From assembly GCF_020217425.1 (NCBI RefSeq), contig NZ_CP084093.1:1-64000 (forward strand): a stretch of 64,000 nucleotides of DNA, read 5' to 3'. Positions 62,046 through 64,000 of this stretch are shown here, one piece after another. Below the pieces are notes generated by a model. It did no database searches. It was given only the letters and a program-made list of their open reading frames with translations, and was not told where the DNA came from. The DNA comes from Halomicrobium urmianum. Its GTDB lineage: Archaea > Halobacteriota > Halobacteria > Halobacteriales > Haloarculaceae. How positions within the stretch are numbered: position 1 is the stretch's first letter; every line of letters begins with the position of its first letter. The translations under genes were made by a program, and so were the position numbers.

Positions 62046-64000
62046 CCCAGAACCCTCCTTCGCTCGAGTCGCCGCCGAAGGTGAACAGGTCCTCGGCGTC
62101 GGCGATCGCCTCGCGCGTCTCCGCGTCGCCGGTCACCTGTGCCTCCGTCGGCAGTTCGCCCGTCAGCCGGAGACCGAGTGGCTGGCCCTCGAGCGTCTCC
62201 GGATCGGGGGCGCGGGCCGCCTCGGGATCTGGGCCGAGTGCCGTCGAGACGACCGTCTCTTGGAACCAGCCCGTTGTGAGCGAGTTGCCCGAACTTCCAC
62301 CACTGGCAGACCACGGATCGTCACCCCGGTCCGGCCCGTCCGCGCCGCTGAATTCGAAATCACGGGGCCTGCGGCGTCGGTTCCGGGAGTTGCTGAACTG
62401 GTTCGGATTCGGGAACTCATCGGGCTGTTGGAACCCTTGGCCTGTCTCAGGAGGAGACTCGAACGGATTACTGAGTTGCTGTGCCAGAGCAGGCTGTGCA
62501 ACCGCAGCCGTATCGAGAGCTTCTAAACCGCGGGTCCGGGCATCTTCTCTGAACAGCGGCAGCGATCCGACGCCGGGTCGCGACAGAGGATCTGCTCTAC
62601 CCGTCGATCCCTCTCCAACGCCGGTCTCTGGTCCGACACCGATTCCTTGGCCGATATCGGGCTGCTGAGCCGCTAACTCATCTGCCTCTTGGACTTGTCG
62701 TTCGCTCGCTTCATCTGACCTCTGCTGTGCTTCTTGCGACGACTGCTCAGCTGCGCTCTCTCCCGGGACCACGAGCGACGGGAGGTTTCGTTCTTGGAAG
62801 CTTGGTTCATCTTGCTCAGTCACTTCGCGCTGCTGTCCTTGCCTGTAGAGGTCCGAGATTCCGGAACCGCGCTCTTGATTGATCCGCTGCCCGGGGGCAC
62901 GATTTCCAGGCTGCTCCGAGATGCGATCGTCGACGAGGTCCTCTTCCGTGATCTCGACGACATCGTCTCCAGTCTGTTCACCGACTTCGCCGATGACGAT
63001 CTGTTCTGTCTGGATCGTCTGCGGATCAGTTTGGTCCTGCTGATCGGGAATCCCAATCTCAGAGGTGACCGTCGGATCTCGGATCGGGAGTTCCTGCTCA
63101 GTTGACTGCTGGTTCTCGGGCACCTGAAGTTCGCCAGTCTGCTCCTGCTGGTCGGGCACCTGGACCTCGGTCCGGTCTTCGACGGCGTCCCCCGGCTGAA
63201 GCTCTCCGTCGTCGGAGAACTCTCCGTAGGCGGCGAGTGCCGGGATGGCGACGGCACCAGCCGCCGCGCCGCCCAGACCGACGCTGGTCCCGCCAGCACC
63301 GCCGACACCAGTGCCGAGGCCTGTCCCAGTCCCGAAGCCCGTTCCGACGCCGGTTCCGGTTCCCACGCCCGTTCCGACGCCAGTCACGCCGACAGCCGCG
63401 GATGCACGTCCGAGATCTCCAGACGGCACGTCTGACGTGATGTCTTCCGCCTGCTGGTCAGCGTTCTCGATGACGGTATCGAACCCGTCAGTCACCCAGT
63501 CGACCCCACTGCGGACCGTGTTCGCTGCTTCCTGTCGCGTCTCTCGGACGGGCTCGCCGGGGATCCAGAACGCATCCTCGATGGTCTGAGCGATCGACTG
63601 CTCTGTCTGCCCTTCGACGCCGGTCGCCTCTTCGATGACCCCGAAGAACTGGCGCTCGGGACCGGTCTGCTGGGCATCGAGTTGAGCTTCTGGCGTGAGC
63701 CGGCCCGTCACTTGGCCACCCTCGCGTTCGAACTCCACGTCCTCGCGCGTGACGTCCATCCCAGTCTCGTCTTCCAGCTGCGCGATGATCTGCTGCTCCG
63801 GGTCGCGCTGCTGGCTGCGTTGTGGATTCTGGGGCGTCGGTGACTGCTGATCATTCTCGCCGAACACCCGCTCCTGGCCCGATTCTGTGAGCCCAGCCTG
63901 GACGTTCCCGTCGACGATCTGGACGTCGAAGTCATCAGTCGTCAGGTTCTCGTCGGTCTGGCTCTGGAGCCCCTGAATCGCCGCGATACGCGCCTGATCC
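62032..64000 (-). CDS. 3' part of the 1036-aa gene (unit 4), cut by window end
   Basis: The frame is open to the last base of the window and matches the C-terminal ~655 residues of 38223-41333. Whether the 5' part exists or is deleted, as in units 1 and 2, lies outside the window. Confidence 0.8.
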   Translation of the reverse strand, partial: DQARIAAIQGLQSQTDENLTTDDFDVQIVDGNVQAGLTESGQERVFGENDQQSPTPQNPQRSQQRDPEQQIIAQLEDETGMDVTREDVEFEREGGQVTGRLTPEAQLDAQQTGPERQFFGVIEEATGVEGQTEQSIAQTIEDAFWIPGEPVRETRQEAANTVRSGVDWVTDGFDTVIENADQQAEDITSDVPSGDLGRASAAVGVTGVGTGVGTGTGVGTGFGTGTGLGTGVGGAGGTSVGLGGAAAGAVAIPALAAYGEFSDDGELQPGDAVEDRTEVQVPDQQEQTGELQVPENQQSTEQELPIRDPTVTSEIGIPDQQDQTDPQTIQTEQIVIGEVGEQTGDDVVEITEEDLVDDRISEQPGNRAPGQRINQERGSGISDLYRQGQQREVTEQDEPSFQERNLPSLVVPGESAAEQSSQEAQQRSDEASERQVQEADELAAQQPDIGQGIGVGPETGVGEGSTGRADPLSRPGVGSLPLFREDARTRGLEALDTAAVAQPALAQQLSNPFESPPETGQGFQQPDEFPNPNQFSNSRNRRRRPRDFEFSGADGPDRGDDPWSASGGSSGNSLTTGWFQETVVSTALGPDPEAARAPDPETLEGQPLGLRLTGELPTEAQVTGDAETREAIADAEDLFTFGGDSSEGGFWDGRF

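Larger units (their letters stand above)
51966..64000. repeat. Tandem unit 4, cut by window end
   Basis: Fourth unit, 12,035 bp visible. It stops before the point where the deletion would show, so it cannot be classed as short or full. It has lost 2 bp at 54716 relative to the other three units, which breaks the 220-aa gene. Confidence 0.95.

Noticed and set aside
1-64000. Linear protein-primed virus genome like His1
   Set aside because: No terminal inverted repeats and no family B DNA polymerase were found; the units join directly head to tail.

Overview
The window looks haloarchaeal. It is GC-rich apart from short AT-rich promoter patches, its proteins are very acidic, small CxxC zinc-ribbon proteins are abundant, genes are chained by ATGA stop/start overlaps, and promoters look like archaeal TATA boxes with short or no leaders. 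No rRNA, tRNA or host housekeeping gene was seen. Everything present can belong to one mobile element (virus, provirus or plasmid), repeated head to tail.

Layout: the window is a direct tandem array of one element. Unit 1 (1-14077) and unit 2 (14078-28154) are 14,077 bp each. Unit 3 (28155-51965) is 23,811 bp. Unit 4 (51966-64000) is cut by the window end. Units 1 and 2 are deletion derivatives of unit 3: they lack the same 9,734 bp (40633-50366 in unit 3), joined at a TGATAG microhomology. Shared sequence is otherwise near-identical. I found two differences: a small change at the unit 2 deletion junction, and a 2-bp loss in unit 4 that frameshifts one gene. Unit edges are arbitrary because the array is circularly permuted; the natural reading is a 23.8-kb circular genome plus a 14.1-kb defective form.

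Genes of the full element, in order. (a) Plus-strand operon: two small zinc proteins and a tyrosine integrase. (b) Plus-strand operon: two zinc-ribbon proteins, an unknown 220-aa protein and a 564-aa protein with a winged-helix-like segment (possible replication or partition protein). (c) A 310-bp non-coding, hairpin-rich stretch, then an FkbM-type methyltransferase gene broken by a frameshift in every copy and a small membrane protein. (d) A long minus-strand operon, probably structural. It starts at 44107 with two small two-helix hydrophobic proteins sharing a LLPLF motif that resembles coat proteins of spindle-shaped archaeal viruses. It continues through membrane and acidic proteins, a 1036-aa low-complexity protein, three mini-membrane proteins, a 581-aa membrane-anchored ectodomain protein and two more membrane proteins. 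It ends at 34207 with a Tat-exported, coiled-coil, probably beta-helical protein. (e) A divergent plus-strand operon ending in a P-loop ATPase (45062-45916). (f) A minus-strand operon of 16 mostly tiny genes led by a second, catalytic-domain-only tyrosine recombinase (50242 down to 46253), rich in zinc ribbons and carrying a Mom-like GNAT protein. (g) A membrane HEGSH metalloprotease-like protein, two small proteins and a winged-helix repressor facing the integrase operon.

Reading of the whole: an integrative haloarchaeal virus-like element whose particle is probably membrane-rich, together with a shorter derivative. The derivative keeps the integrase, the putative replication gene, the regulator and the distal structural genes. 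It loses the coat-like genes, the ATPase and the second recombinase, so it would need the full element as helper if it spreads at all. Whether the tandem array exists in cells or results from assembling reads of circular or concatemeric DNA cannot be decided from sequence alone.
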